From an uncultured Pelagibacteraceae bacterium (GTDB taxonomy: Bacteria; Pseudomonadota; Alphaproteobacteria; Pelagibacterales; Pelagibacteraceae): DNA of 55,519 bases. The notes beneath the pieces are model-generated. The model did no database searches, was not told the DNA's origin, and was given only the letters and a program-made list of their open reading frames with translations. Positions 46,871-55,519 of the stretch are shown here, in pieces. The stretch spans positions 1-55,519 of the forward strand of contig CACJHS010000006.1 of the NCBI GenBank assembly GCA_902593235.1. The letters run 5' to 3'. The position numbers and the translations under genes were made by a program. Each line of letters starts with the position of its first letter. Within the stretch, counting starts at the first letter, position 1.

Positions 46871-47206
46871 ATGAAACCTTTATTTGGATATATATTTTTA
46901 GCTATAGGAATTTCTTTTGGTATTGCATCAAATAGTTTAGCTAAAATTTCAGAAGGGTTTACCAAACTAACCCCATCAGTTTTATGTATCTTATTTATGT
47001 GTATTACGATGTTTTCAATAGCAAAAGCTATGCACGCTCTTCCTGTTGGTTTTGCTTACGCAACATATAGTGGGTTAACAGTAACTGGAGTTGTGTTATT
47101 TGCTGTATTAAAATTAAATCAAGTTCCTAATCTATATGGAATAATTGGAATTATTTTAATTATTATTGGTGTAATAATGGTTAATTATCTTGGAAAACTA
47201 AATTAA
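46871..47206 (+). CDS. Small multidrug resistance (SMR) family protein, paralogue
   Basis: 111 aa, four TM; FGIASNSLAKISEGFTKLTPS, IILIIIGVIMVNYLGK. Confidence 0.8.
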   Translation: MKPLFGYIFLAIGISFGIASNSLAKISEGFTKLTPSVLCILFMCITMFSIAKAMHALPVGFAYATYSGLTVTGVVLFAVLKLNQVPNLYGIIGIILIIIGVIMVNYLGKLN

Positions 47207-47212
47207 GAAAAA

Positions 47213-49405
47213 TTAATTTTTTGTAAAATTTAAATTAAATGGTTTATATGAAAATTTTACAGTTGAAAAACCAGACTCAATTTTAACTGACTTATAAGCT
47301 CCAAATAGTTTATTGATCTTTTTTGGTTTATCATTCACTTCTACGATCCAATTATGATCCCAAGTATCTATAAAAGATACCCATCCTGATTTTTGAGTAT
47401 TAATATCAAGAATTAACGTATCACCATCATAACTAATTTTTTTATAATCAAAAATTGCATTTTTTTCATATTCAATAGAGTTTTGAACAAATTCATCGAT
47501 ATCTTTATAATTTAACTTGTTTGAAAAAAAAATTCTTTTTGATCTTTTATCCATTCCATAAAAATATTTAAGTTGTTTAATTTGATTTATTTCTAAATTT
47601 TTTTTAAATTGACCATTTGAATTAAAATATTTTTTAAATAATTTTACATGATTTTTATTTCCCCAATTATTTATATGATTGATGTTATGTCTCTTATTAT
47701 TTCTATAATATGTGTTACCTTCATAAGTATTATTACCACTTTTTTCTAATGCCACTCGATTGATATGAAAATTTTTATTTATATCCTCTAATGCATTTTC
47801 ACTATTATAATTATAATTAGGTTGTAAATTTAACTTTTCAAAGCCTAAATTATAATAATTAAAAGGTATTGCCCATTGGATATTTGTTAAAAAAAATAAT
47901 TCGCTAAATGTAATAAAAAGAATCATATTTAAAAAAATAGCTTTATTTTTTAAATATTTTTGAACAAATGATTTTCTTATAGAAAAGATAATTAAAATAA
48001 AACTCAGTGTAAAAAATAATGGATAAACTAGATTTTTATATAAACCAACAATTAATGAAAAAGGCTGTTGTAAGCTTTGTTCCGCAAATATTATTCTTTT
48101 TAACTGCCAAGTTTCCCAAAAGCTATTTTCATAATTTGAAAAATAAATAAAATTAATTTGTAATAATAAAATAGAAATAAAAGAAATAATTATTACATAA
48201 CCTATTTCCTTCACCTTATTTCCATTCATAATTTTAATGAATTCTGTAATCGAAATAGCTAAGATTAGAGATAGAAATGGAATTAAAACAACATTAAATC
48301 TTACAAAATGTCTAAAGTTTTGAATAAAATTTAAATTATTCCATAATGTTTCGAATATAAATGAATTTTTTGGACTAGAAATTTGATAACAAAAAAACAG
48401 TAAAAAAATAAAAAAAAAAGAAAGGTACCTATAAGTATGGTTTTTAAAGAGTTCATTTCTATTAACAGTGATATTGTAAATAAATACAACAATTATTATT
48501 AACACTGATATTGAGCCAAAATAGTACCACCCTTCTGCATAAGAAAAAGGAGGGTATATCCAAGATCCTAATTGATCATAAATATTACTTGAAGTATCTA
48601 AAGAAAAATTTATTTCGGGATCACTTCTTCCATGGCTAATGCTTATAAGCTGAGAAATCTTAAGTAACCATGGAGAAGCAATTAATAAAGATAAAATTCC
48701 AGGAATAAAGCATTTTAAAAAAAATGATAGATTAGAGTCAAAATCTTTATCAAAAATTTTTTTTTTAATTGGATTTATCAGTAAAAAAATAAAATAAATT
48801 CCAAATATTATTAATCCATAAAAAATATAGTAAGGATATCCTGCAGTTAAAATCATTAGACTAGATAGAAAAATTATTAAAAAACTTTTTTTGAAATTTT
48901 TATTTAATACAGCACAGTTAATTCCATATAGAATCCAGGGAAACCAGGAAAAACAATGTATAGCATTCGGAAATCTTAGTAATTCTGTTATTTTTAAACT
49001 AAGACAAGTTATTGCAATTGAAACTAAAATTATTTTTATATCTAGTTTAAAAGTTTTTAAGAAAAAAAATAAACCTAAATTAAATATTGAAATTGCAAAA
49101 ATTGTAAAAATTAAAAAATAATATTTGGTGACTTCACCTAAAATTAAACAAATCAAATAAAACAACCAAGCAGGTAAATAAAAATATTGACTTAATGGAT
49201 TAAATATCAAAGACATTCCAGATGCTTCTACAGGAGACCATAAAGGAAAATGTCCTAACTTTAAAAGCTCGAATATATATTTTTTATATACAAAATAATA
49301 CAGCTCAAAATCATTACCTACCTCTAATATTTGGAATGTGTAAGGAAGTAAGACAATGTAAGGAATGAGGATTAATATTAAATAAACTGATAAATTTTTT
49401 TTCAT
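47213..49405 (-). CDS. YfhO-like multi-TM protein (putative membrane glycosyltransferase)
   Basis: 730 aa with many TM segments; LLKLGHFPLWSPVEASGMSLIFNPLSQYFYLP; C-terminal DTWDHNWIVEVNDKPKKINKLFGAYKSVKI. Confidence 0.68.
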   Translation of the reverse strand: MKKNLSVYLILILIPYIVLLPYTFQILEVGNDFELYYFVYKKYIFELLKLGHFPLWSPVEASGMSLIFNPLSQYFYLPAWLFYLICLILGEVTKYYFLIFTIFAISIFNLGLFFFLKTFKLDIKIILVSIAITCLSLKITELLRFPNAIHCFSWFPWILYGINCAVLNKNFKKSFLIIFLSSLMILTAGYPYYIFYGLIIFGIYFIFLLINPIKKKIFDKDFDSNLSFFLKCFIPGILSLLIASPWLLKISQLISISHGRSDPEINFSLDTSSNIYDQLGSWIYPPFSYAEGWYYFGSISVLIIIVVFIYNITVNRNELFKNHTYRYLSFFFIFLLFFCYQISSPKNSFIFETLWNNLNFIQNFRHFVRFNVVLIPFLSLILAISITEFIKIMNGNKVKEIGYVIIISFISILLLQINFIYFSNYENSFWETWQLKRIIFAEQSLQQPFSLIVGLYKNLVYPLFFTLSFILIIFSIRKSFVQKYLKNKAIFLNMILFITFSELFFLTNIQWAIPFNYYNLGFEKLNLQPNYNYNSENALEDINKNFHINRVALEKSGNNTYEGNTYYRNNKRHNINHINNWGNKNHVKLFKKYFNSNGQFKKNLEINQIKQLKYFYGMDKRSKRIFFSNKLNYKDIDEFVQNSIEYEKNAIFDYKKISYDGDTLILDINTQKSGWVSFIDTWDHNWIVEVNDKPKKINKLFGAYKSVKIESGFSTVKFSYKPFNLNFTKN

Positions 49406-49455
49406 TAATATTATTTTATATATTATTTATTTTATTTAATTATATTCAACTTAAT

Positions 49456-50163
49456 ATGAGTGTTTCAATAGTCATACCTGTATATAATGAAAAAAATAAT
49501 ATTTCATTACTCGTATCTAAGATTATATCTAATATTAATAGAATCAAACATGAAATCATTATTGTGGATGATTCTTCAATTGATGGATCAAAAGGAATTC
49601 TTAAAAAATTATCAAAAAAAAAAAATTTAAAAATTATATTTAGAAAAGAAAAAATTAGAGATTTATCAAAATCCTGTAGAGATGGTTTTGAAATATCAAA
49701 ATTTGATAAAATTTTAGTCATGGACGGTGATTTGCAACATAATCCTAAATATATTTTAAGAATGATAAAAATGATGAAAAATAAAAATTGTGATGTAGTT
49801 GTAGGTGTTAGAGATCTGATTAATTCTAGAGTAAAAAGTTTAAGTTTTTTTAGACAATCAGCTTCTTTTGTTCTAATTAGATTTCTTAACTTGATTTTTG
49901 GAAAAAAAACTATCGATCCAATGAGTGGTTTTTTTTTATTTAAAAAAAAAATTTATACAAAAAATAAAAAATTACTTTTTTTGAAAGGATTCAAAATTTT
50001 AGCAGATTTAATATATTCAGAGAGAAACATTTCAGTTAAAGATTTAAAAATTAATTTTGAGTATAGAGTAAAAGGTGCTAGTAAATTAAATTACAAAATA
50101 TTAATTTATTTGTTACAATTTATAATATTTAGAATATTTCAAAAAACTTTCAGATTATTTTAA
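49456..50163 (+). CDS. Dolichol-phosphate-mannose synthase-like GT2
   Basis: VSIVIPVYNEKNNISLLVSKI, IIVDDSSIDGS, VMDGDLQHNPKYI, DPMSGFFLFKKKI. Confidence 0.87.
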   Translation: MSVSIVIPVYNEKNNISLLVSKIISNINRIKHEIIIVDDSSIDGSKGILKKLSKKKNLKIIFRKEKIRDLSKSCRDGFEISKFDKILVMDGDLQHNPKYILRMIKMMKNKNCDVVVGVRDLINSRVKSLSFFRQSASFVLIRFLNLIFGKKTIDPMSGFFLFKKKIYTKNKKLLFLKGFKILADLIYSERNISVKDLKINFEYRVKGASKLNYKILIYLLQFIIFRIFQKTFRLF

Positions 50164-50167
50164 ATTT

Positions 50168-50515
50168 TCACTTAAATTGTTTTGGTAATTTATGATTTCC
50201 ATTTTCATCTAATTTTAATTCATATTCATTTTCAACATTTTTAATATCTAATGTTGAATATAAATGTGGATACATATCTCCATTCGATGCTTGCTCCCAA
50301 AGTAAATGTTCTAGTTTAAATGCATTAACTTTTAACAAAATTAAATTTTCTTTATTTGGATAATGTCTCCTAAGAGTTTCTTGAATTTGCTCTTCCTCTG
50401 AAAAGTGAATATATCCATCTTTAAGATCTTTTTCTGACCCACCATAGGTTCCAGATTGTTTGGCCTTTTGCCACTCATCTTTGTCTATAACTTTGAAAAT
50501 AAATTCTAAATTCAT
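50168..50515 (-). CDS. DUF952 family protein
   Basis: FIFKVIDKDEWQKAKQSGTYGGSEKDLKDGYIHFSEEEQIQETLRRHY. Confidence 0.82.
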   Translation of the reverse strand: MNLEFIFKVIDKDEWQKAKQSGTYGGSEKDLKDGYIHFSEEEQIQETLRRHYPNKENLILLKVNAFKLEHLLWEQASNGDMYPHLYSTLDIKNVENEYELKLDENGNHKLPKQFK

Positions 50516-50516
50516 T

Positions 50517-51080
50517 TCACCAAGAAGAATTTGGACCTTTTAAGAATTCTAATTCTTCTTCAGTAGACTCTCTTCCTAAAATTTCATTTCTATGAGGATA
50601 TCTATAAAATTGTCTAATTGCTTTTGTATGATCTTGCCAAAATTTTTTTATTTCATTATATCCTTCGTGCTCTCTCAAATATTTATTTAATAAGTAATAT
50701 GCCATTTCATGATCACTAATTTCCTCACTATGAATTAGAGGTAACAACATGAAAAATCTTTGATTTACATTCATAGCTTCTAAATAACCTGAATAAACTG
50801 CATCGTTAACAATTAATCTAGTTTTTTGATCTTGAGCAAAAGCTTTTTTGTCATTTCTAAACATATTTCTTGAAAACTGATCAAATAAAATAACTAACGC
50901 TAGACAACTCATGGGGTTGTCTTGCCATTCATCATATTCATTTTGACAAGCAAGATCATAATCTTTTAAAAAATTATCTTTAATTTTTTGATCAAACTTT
51001 TCATCTTTTTTAAAACGCATTTCGGAAGGAGTTTCTTTAAACCAGAAATCTAAAATTACTTGTGCTCTTTCTGGGATCAT
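50517..51080 (-). CDS. DUF924 family protein
   Basis: VILDFWFKETP, ALVILFDQFSRNMFRND, FMLLPLIHSE, RFYRYPHRNEILGRESTEEELEFL. Confidence 0.85.
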   Translation of the reverse strand: MIPERAQVILDFWFKETPSEMRFKKDEKFDQKIKDNFLKDYDLACQNEYDEWQDNPMSCLALVILFDQFSRNMFRNDKKAFAQDQKTRLIVNDAVYSGYLEAMNVNQRFFMLLPLIHSEEISDHEMAYYLLNKYLREHEGYNEIKKFWQDHTKAIRQFYRYPHRNEILGRESTEEELEFLKGPNSSW

Positions 51081-51883
51081 TTAGCTACTGGCTTTAATAA
51101 TTTTAAAACTTTTTGATGATTTTGTTTGTTATTAGAAACAAGTATATTTCCACCTAACACTGGGTTTTTATTATCCCATGTAGTAATTATTGCTCCTGCT
51201 GCTCTTACTATCGGTATCAATGGGTGAATATCCCAAATTTTATTTGCACACTGCGCAACTATTTCAATTCTACCCTCTGCCAATTGACAATATGTCAAAG
51301 CATCAAAACAAGGAAATTGCATTCGTTTTATAAACTTAGTAATTTTTAATTGCTGTTTTAAAGATAAGTGATGATGAAAAGCAGCAGCTAATTTTGCATT
51401 TGCAAAATTTAGCTTGGTACTAATTTTTAATTTTCTTTTTTTATTATTCTCAAAAACATAGGCAGAATTTTTATTTAAGTTTAAATAATATTTTTTCATT
51501 TTAGGAAAATTTGCTAATCCTAAAATTGGCTCTCCATTGTAATTTAATGAAATGAGATTGCTCCAACTAGGATTACCTACAACGTATGATCTAGTTCCAT
51601 CAATTGGATCAATCACCCATGAAAATTCACTCTTTGTATTTTTATGACCGTATTCCTCCCCAATAATTTGATGATTTGGGAATTTTTTTGAAATTTTAGA
51701 TCTTATGAATTTTTCAAATGCTTTGTCTGATGTTGTTACAGGATCGTAACCTTTGCCTTTCATCTTATTAGTTATCTTGAATGGCTTATCTAATTTGGTG
51801 TAATAAAACTTGGTTAAATCTTTAGCAAGTTGATTTAAAAAACTTGCATATATTGGATATTTTTTTGTATCAAATTTTTTCAC
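51077..51883 (-). CDS. Inositol monophosphatase family protein, probable histidinol-phosphatase
   Basis: IIGEEYG, WVIDPIDGTRSYVVG, IWDIHPLIPIVRAAGAIITTW. Confidence 0.8.
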   Translation of the reverse strand: MKKFDTKKYPIYASFLNQLAKDLTKFYYTKLDKPFKITNKMKGKGYDPVTTSDKAFEKFIRSKISKKFPNHQIIGEEYGHKNTKSEFSWVIDPIDGTRSYVVGNPSWSNLISLNYNGEPILGLANFPKMKKYYLNLNKNSAYVFENNKKRKLKISTKLNFANAKLAAAFHHHLSLKQQLKITKFIKRMQFPCFDALTYCQLAEGRIEIVAQCANKIWDIHPLIPIVRAAGAIITTWDNKNPVLGGNILVSNNKQNHQKVLKLLKPVAK

Positions 51884-51953
51884 AATGAACTCTTACTATT
51901 TAATTTATGTTGATTAAAGTTAAATTTTAAATAATTCTTGTCTTATTAATATT

Positions 51954-53057
51954 ATGAAAATTGAGCTAATTGAAAACAAAGTTTATTTTAATAATGGGTC
52001 TGAAAAAAAAGAAATTCACCCATTCTGGTTACGAGAAAGAGTTAATGGTGAGGAGTATTTAGATAAAGGAACTCAGCAAAGACTTTTCGATCCTACTTTT
52101 TTAAGTAATGATGTCTCAATAAATAAAGTAAACCTTAATGAAAAATACCTAGAGGTTAATTTTAATGATGGCGTTAATTCAAAACTTGAAATTGATAAAA
52201 TTGCTTCTGAATTTTCTAAAGAAGATATTATAATTAGATCTATTGAAAAAACTAAATGGGACTCAACTTTAAAAAATATAAAAAATTTTGAATACCAAGA
52301 AAACTTTTATGAGAGTAAAGAAATGCATGATCTGCTTGTTTCTTTTTATAAATATGGTTTTGTAATAGTTAAAAATATTCCAACATCTAAAAATTACATT
52401 GTAGAATTTGCTAATTCTATAGGAAGTGTTCGTAGAACAAATTTTGGTGAATATTTTGACGTAAAATCCAAACCAGATCCAAACGATCTTGCTTATACGT
52501 CATTGGCTTTAGCACCTCATACCGACAATCCTTATAGAAATCCTGTTCCATGTATTCAGATTTTGCATTGTATAGAAAGTAAAGTTTCAGGAGGATTATC
52601 GACTTTAGTAGATGGTTATACGGTTACTGAAGATTTAAAAAATCAATATCCAGAATTTTACAAAATTTTAACTGAAGTAAAAGTTAGATTCAGATTCATA
52701 GATAAAGAAGTAATTTTAGAAACTATCTCTCCTTTGATTGAACTAAATGAGGACAAGAGTTTCAAGCAGGTAAGATTTAGTCCTAGATTAGACTATGTTC
52801 CAATTTTAGAAAAAGAAAAATTAGATCTTTACTATAAAGCAAGGAAAAAAATATCTGAAATGTATAATTCAGATAAATATAGAATTGAATTTAAACTCGA
52901 GCCAAAAGACTTAATGATGATGGACAATCATAGATTGCTCCATGGGAGAACAGCTTATGAAACAAAAGAAGGTGAGAGATTTTTACAGGGTTGTTATATT
53001 GATTACGATAGTACCGAGGGAAAACTTAGACACTTAAAAAGAAAATTTAATCTTTAA
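51954..53057 (+). CDS. TauD/gamma-butyrobetaine hydroxylase-like Fe(II)/2OG oxygenase
   Basis: HTDNPYRNPVPCIQILHC (HxD) and NHRLLHGRTAY (distal His); BBOX-like N-terminal domain. Confidence 0.82.
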   Translation: MKIELIENKVYFNNGSEKKEIHPFWLRERVNGEEYLDKGTQQRLFDPTFLSNDVSINKVNLNEKYLEVNFNDGVNSKLEIDKIASEFSKEDIIIRSIEKTKWDSTLKNIKNFEYQENFYESKEMHDLLVSFYKYGFVIVKNIPTSKNYIVEFANSIGSVRRTNFGEYFDVKSKPDPNDLAYTSLALAPHTDNPYRNPVPCIQILHCIESKVSGGLSTLVDGYTVTEDLKNQYPEFYKILTEVKVRFRFIDKEVILETISPLIELNEDKSFKQVRFSPRLDYVPILEKEKLDLYYKARKKISEMYNSDKYRIEFKLEPKDLMMMDNHRLLHGRTAYETKEGERFLQGCYIDYDSTEGKLRHLKRKFNL

Positions 53058-53634
53058 ACAAATTTTCTATTTGCGCCTCAGCCTCTTTAATTGATTTTTC
53101 GTAATCTAACGCCATCTGGTCTGCACTAATTATATCTACCTTTTCTATACCAAAAAAATTAAGAATAAATTTTAACCAAGGAGTAAGAAAATCTTCTGAA
53201 CTATTTAGTTTTGTTCCTCCAGAAGTAATAACTAGATACGCATGTTTGTTTTTTAACAATCCCTCTCTTCTACCATTTGGTTTAAATCTAAAAGTTTCAC
53301 CTATACGAGCAGCTAAATCCGACCAAGCTTTAAGAGTTGCTGGAGGTCCATAATTATAAATTGGTGCCGAAATTATTATGATATCACTCTCTTTTAATTC
53401 TTTTACAAGCTTATCAGAAAGCTCAAACATTTTCTTATGTTCTTCTGTTTGATCTTTTTCATCTATGTTCATTCCAGATTCTGTAAGTCCACTTACAAAA
53501 AGCATCTCATCATCTAAATCTCTATAAATTACTTCATCCTCTGGTTTTTTAATTTTATCCAAAAGTTTTTTTGCTAAAGCTCTTGAGGTAGAGCCTTTTT
53601 TTCTAGCACTAGAATCTATTTGATAAATCTTCAT
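53047..53634 (-). CDS. Flavodoxin-fold NAD(P)H-dependent FMN oxidoreductase (azoreductase-like)
   Basis: SARKKGSTSRALAKKLLDKI, IIISAPIYNYGPPATLKAWSDLAARIGETFRF. Confidence 0.83.
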   Translation of the reverse strand: MKIYQIDSSARKKGSTSRALAKKLLDKIKKPEDEVIYRDLDDEMLFVSGLTESGMNIDEKDQTEEHKKMFELSDKLVKELKESDIIIISAPIYNYGPPATLKAWSDLAARIGETFRFKPNGRREGLLKNKHAYLVITSGGTKLNSSEDFLTPWLKFILNFFGIEKVDIISADQMALDYEKSIKEAEAQIENLFKD

Positions 53635-53643
53635 TAATACTTT

Positions 53644-54351
53644 TTATCCGAATTTTTGCATAAATGGAAAGATTTCAATTATATAAAATCCTATTGCTTG
53701 TAATTGATTAGTTAGAATTAAAATACCTGTAATTAAAAGTGTAATTCCACCAATTTTTGAAATTAAATTTATGTTTTTCTTAAAATTTTTAGAAAATAAT
53801 AAGAACCTTTGAATTAAGTATCCAGACAAAACAAAAGGAATAGCAAGACCTAATGAATAAGAAATTAACAAGATTACAGCTCTTGATAAAGTTTCTTCAA
53901 TAGATGCCAAAGCTAAAATTGAACCTAAAATTGGACCAATACATGGTGTCCAGCCAAAACCAAAAGCAACACCAATCACATATGGAAAAAGAATATTTCT
54001 TGATTCTTTTGCATCAAATCTTTTTTCATAATTTAAATATGGAATACTGATAATTCCAATTAATTGAAGAGAAAAAATTATGATAATTATTCCAGCTAAA
54101 ATTCTTAACACTTCTGAATTTTGTAGTAATGCCTGTCCCAAAAAAGATGCTGATGCACCTAAAAGAACAAATACAGTTGAGAACCCTAAACAAAATAAAA
54201 TTAATGGAAAAAAATTAATTTTTTTTTGATTTAAAATTTCTTGTAAAGATTGGCCAGAGATATAAGAAATATATCCAGGTATTAAAGGTAGAACACATGG
54301 AGACAAAAAACTTATAAGTCCTGCTCCAAAAGCAATTAAGTATTCAAACAT
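53644..54351 (-). CDS. ccdA: Cytochrome c biogenesis / thiol-disulfide transporter (CcdA/DsbD family)
   Basis: AFGAGLISFLSPCVLPLIPGYISYISG, GFGWTPCIGPILGSIL. Confidence 0.92.
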   Translation of the reverse strand: MFEYLIAFGAGLISFLSPCVLPLIPGYISYISGQSLQEILNQKKINFFPLILFCLGFSTVFVLLGASASFLGQALLQNSEVLRILAGIIIIIFSLQLIGIISIPYLNYEKRFDAKESRNILFPYVIGVAFGFGWTPCIGPILGSILALASIEETLSRAVILLISYSLGLAIPFVLSGYLIQRFLLFSKNFKKNINLISKIGGITLLITGILILTNQLQAIGFYIIEIFPFMQKFG

Positions 54352-55519
54352 TTATCCAGTATTTTTCATTGCTGCAGAAATACCTGCAATCGATGTCATT
54401 AAAGCATCTTCAAGGAATTTTTTTTCTAAATTTTTATATTTTTTAATTGTTAGTTTGTTCATTACATTTGCCTGAAGTATATTTAACATCTCTGTATAGT
54501 TATTTCTTATAAATAAAGCTTTTCTAAATTCTTTCCTCTCTTTTACCACTTCTTTAGGGGTAATTTTATTGTGCAATTTGACTAATGCTTCAAATTGAAA
54601 TCTTAATTTTTTACCAATTCTTTTTAGTGATGCATCAGCTAAATTATTTTCATAAATAACTGATATTTCCGGATCCACCTTGGAAATTACCATATCTAAA
54701 ATATCCATCGTTGATACAAAGTATGGCCAATTTCTTTCCATGTCAGTCATTGTTCTTTTAAACTTTTTAATTGACCCATATCTCAATGCTTCAGTTGTAC
54801 CAAGCCAAGCGGGTAACATTAATCTAATTTGTGTCCAGGCAAATACCCAAGGTATAGCTCTTAAACTTTGAATATTATCAGCATTCTTTCTTTTGGTTGG
54901 TCTTGATCCAATTGCGAGTTTTCCTAGTGATTTGTGTGGCGTTACTGTTTTAAAGTAACGAATAAAATCCTCACTTTGATTTAGATATTTTCTATATGAA
55001 GAAGTTGAAATTTCTGACATTTTTTGAATTAATTCACGCCAATTATTTTTTGATCTTGGTGGAGGATTCAAAGAAGCATCCATTACAGCCCCTATATAAC
55101 TACATAAATTGTACTCAGCCAAAGGCTTATATCCATACTTTTGCTGAATTACCTCTCCTTGATCAGTAATTCTAATTTTTCCATTAACTGTACCAGAAGG
55201 TTGTGATTTTAAAGTAGCTTGTATTGGACCACCTCCTCTTCCTGGAGATCCGCCTCTACCATGAAAGAAAACAAGATCTATTTTATATTTTTTTGCTAAA
55301 TTTCTAAGTTCTTCTTGAAGTTTGTATTGATGCCAACTTGCAGATAATTTTCCAGCATCTTTACTGGAGTCTGAATATCCAATCATCACTTCTTGTTTTG
55401 AATTAATCATTTTTCTGTACCATTGAAGTTTGAATAAGTTTGTCATAACGCCGTTAGCATTTTTTAAATCATCCAGAGTTTCAAAAAGTGGCACAACTCT
55501 TAATAAATTTTTTGTTTGT
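54352..55519 (-). CDS. ppc: Phosphoenolpyruvate carboxylase, C-terminal part (truncated by window edge)
   Basis: VMIGYSDSSKDAGKLSASW, FFHGRGGSPGRGGGP, GEVIQQKYG; reading frame continues past the window end. Confidence 0.92.
   Translation of the reverse strand, partial: QTKNLLRVVPLFETLDDLKNANGVMTNLFKLQWYRKMINSKQEVMIGYSDSSKDAGKLSASWHQYKLQEELRNLAKKYKIDLVFFHGRGGSPGRGGGPIQATLKSQPSGTVNGKIRITDQGEVIQQKYGYKPLAEYNLCSYIGAVMDASLNPPPRSKNNWRELIQKMSEISTSSYRKYLNQSEDFIRYFKTVTPHKSLGKLAIGSRPTKRKNADNIQSLRAIPWVFAWTQIRLMLPAWLGTTEALRYGSIKKFKRTMTDMERNWPYFVSTMDILDMVISKVDPEISVIYENNLADASLKRIGKKLRFQFEALVKLHNKITPKEVVKERKEFRKALFIRNNYTEMLNILQANVMNKLTIKKYKNLEKKFLEDALMTSIAGISAAMKNTG

Noticed and set aside
1-55519. CRISPR arrays, prophage, transposons, toxin-antitoxin or restriction systems
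   Set aside because: No regularly spaced repeats or recognisable Cas, integrase, transposase, phage or defence proteins were found in the ORF track; long A/T runs reflect base composition.

Overview
This AT-rich, densely packed window looks like chromosomal DNA from a streamlined marine alphaproteobacterium, most likely SAR11/Pelagibacterales. That assignment is inferred from composition, gene content and very short intergenic gaps; no database search was run. Modules, left to right: purine salvage (GMP reductase, phosphoribosyltransferase) and a tRNA-Met(CAT); a taurine-type operon (aminotransferase, alanine dehydrogenase, dimethylglycine dehydrogenase-like) divergent from tauABC; a surface-glycan/radical-SAM island beginning at a duplicated tauC 3' end; an Ldh2-family dehydrogenase, a tandem-module HTH protein, a BASS transporter, phosphate acetyltransferase and an HpsN/HisD-like dehydrogenase; a GH63-like hydrolase with an ABC sugar importer; a bicupin / tandem-SnoaL / MetE-like / second ABC importer cluster ending in a HAD protein that lacks the motif-I aspartates; LysE and proXVW; cysE-cysK; a small-protein operon (ABM, SnoaL, HCCA isomerase, SMR-DUF2798-SMR); a YfhO-like protein with a GT2; and DUF952, DUF924, an IMPase, a TauD/BBOX-like oxygenase, CcdA and partial ppc. 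The most interesting signals are: (1) all four ABC substrate-binding-protein genes are followed by a strong hairpin before the next operon gene, one of which abuts the downstream ATG; (2) a 45-bp duplicated tauC tail whose three differences are all synonymous, suggesting a recombination scar; (3) a CbbY-like HAD with motif I changed to GSI; (4) an uncharacterised MetE-like/SnoaL/bicupin/ABC catabolic cluster; (5) importer permeases with unusual extra domains. No CRISPR arrays, rRNA genes, transposases or phage genes were recognised.
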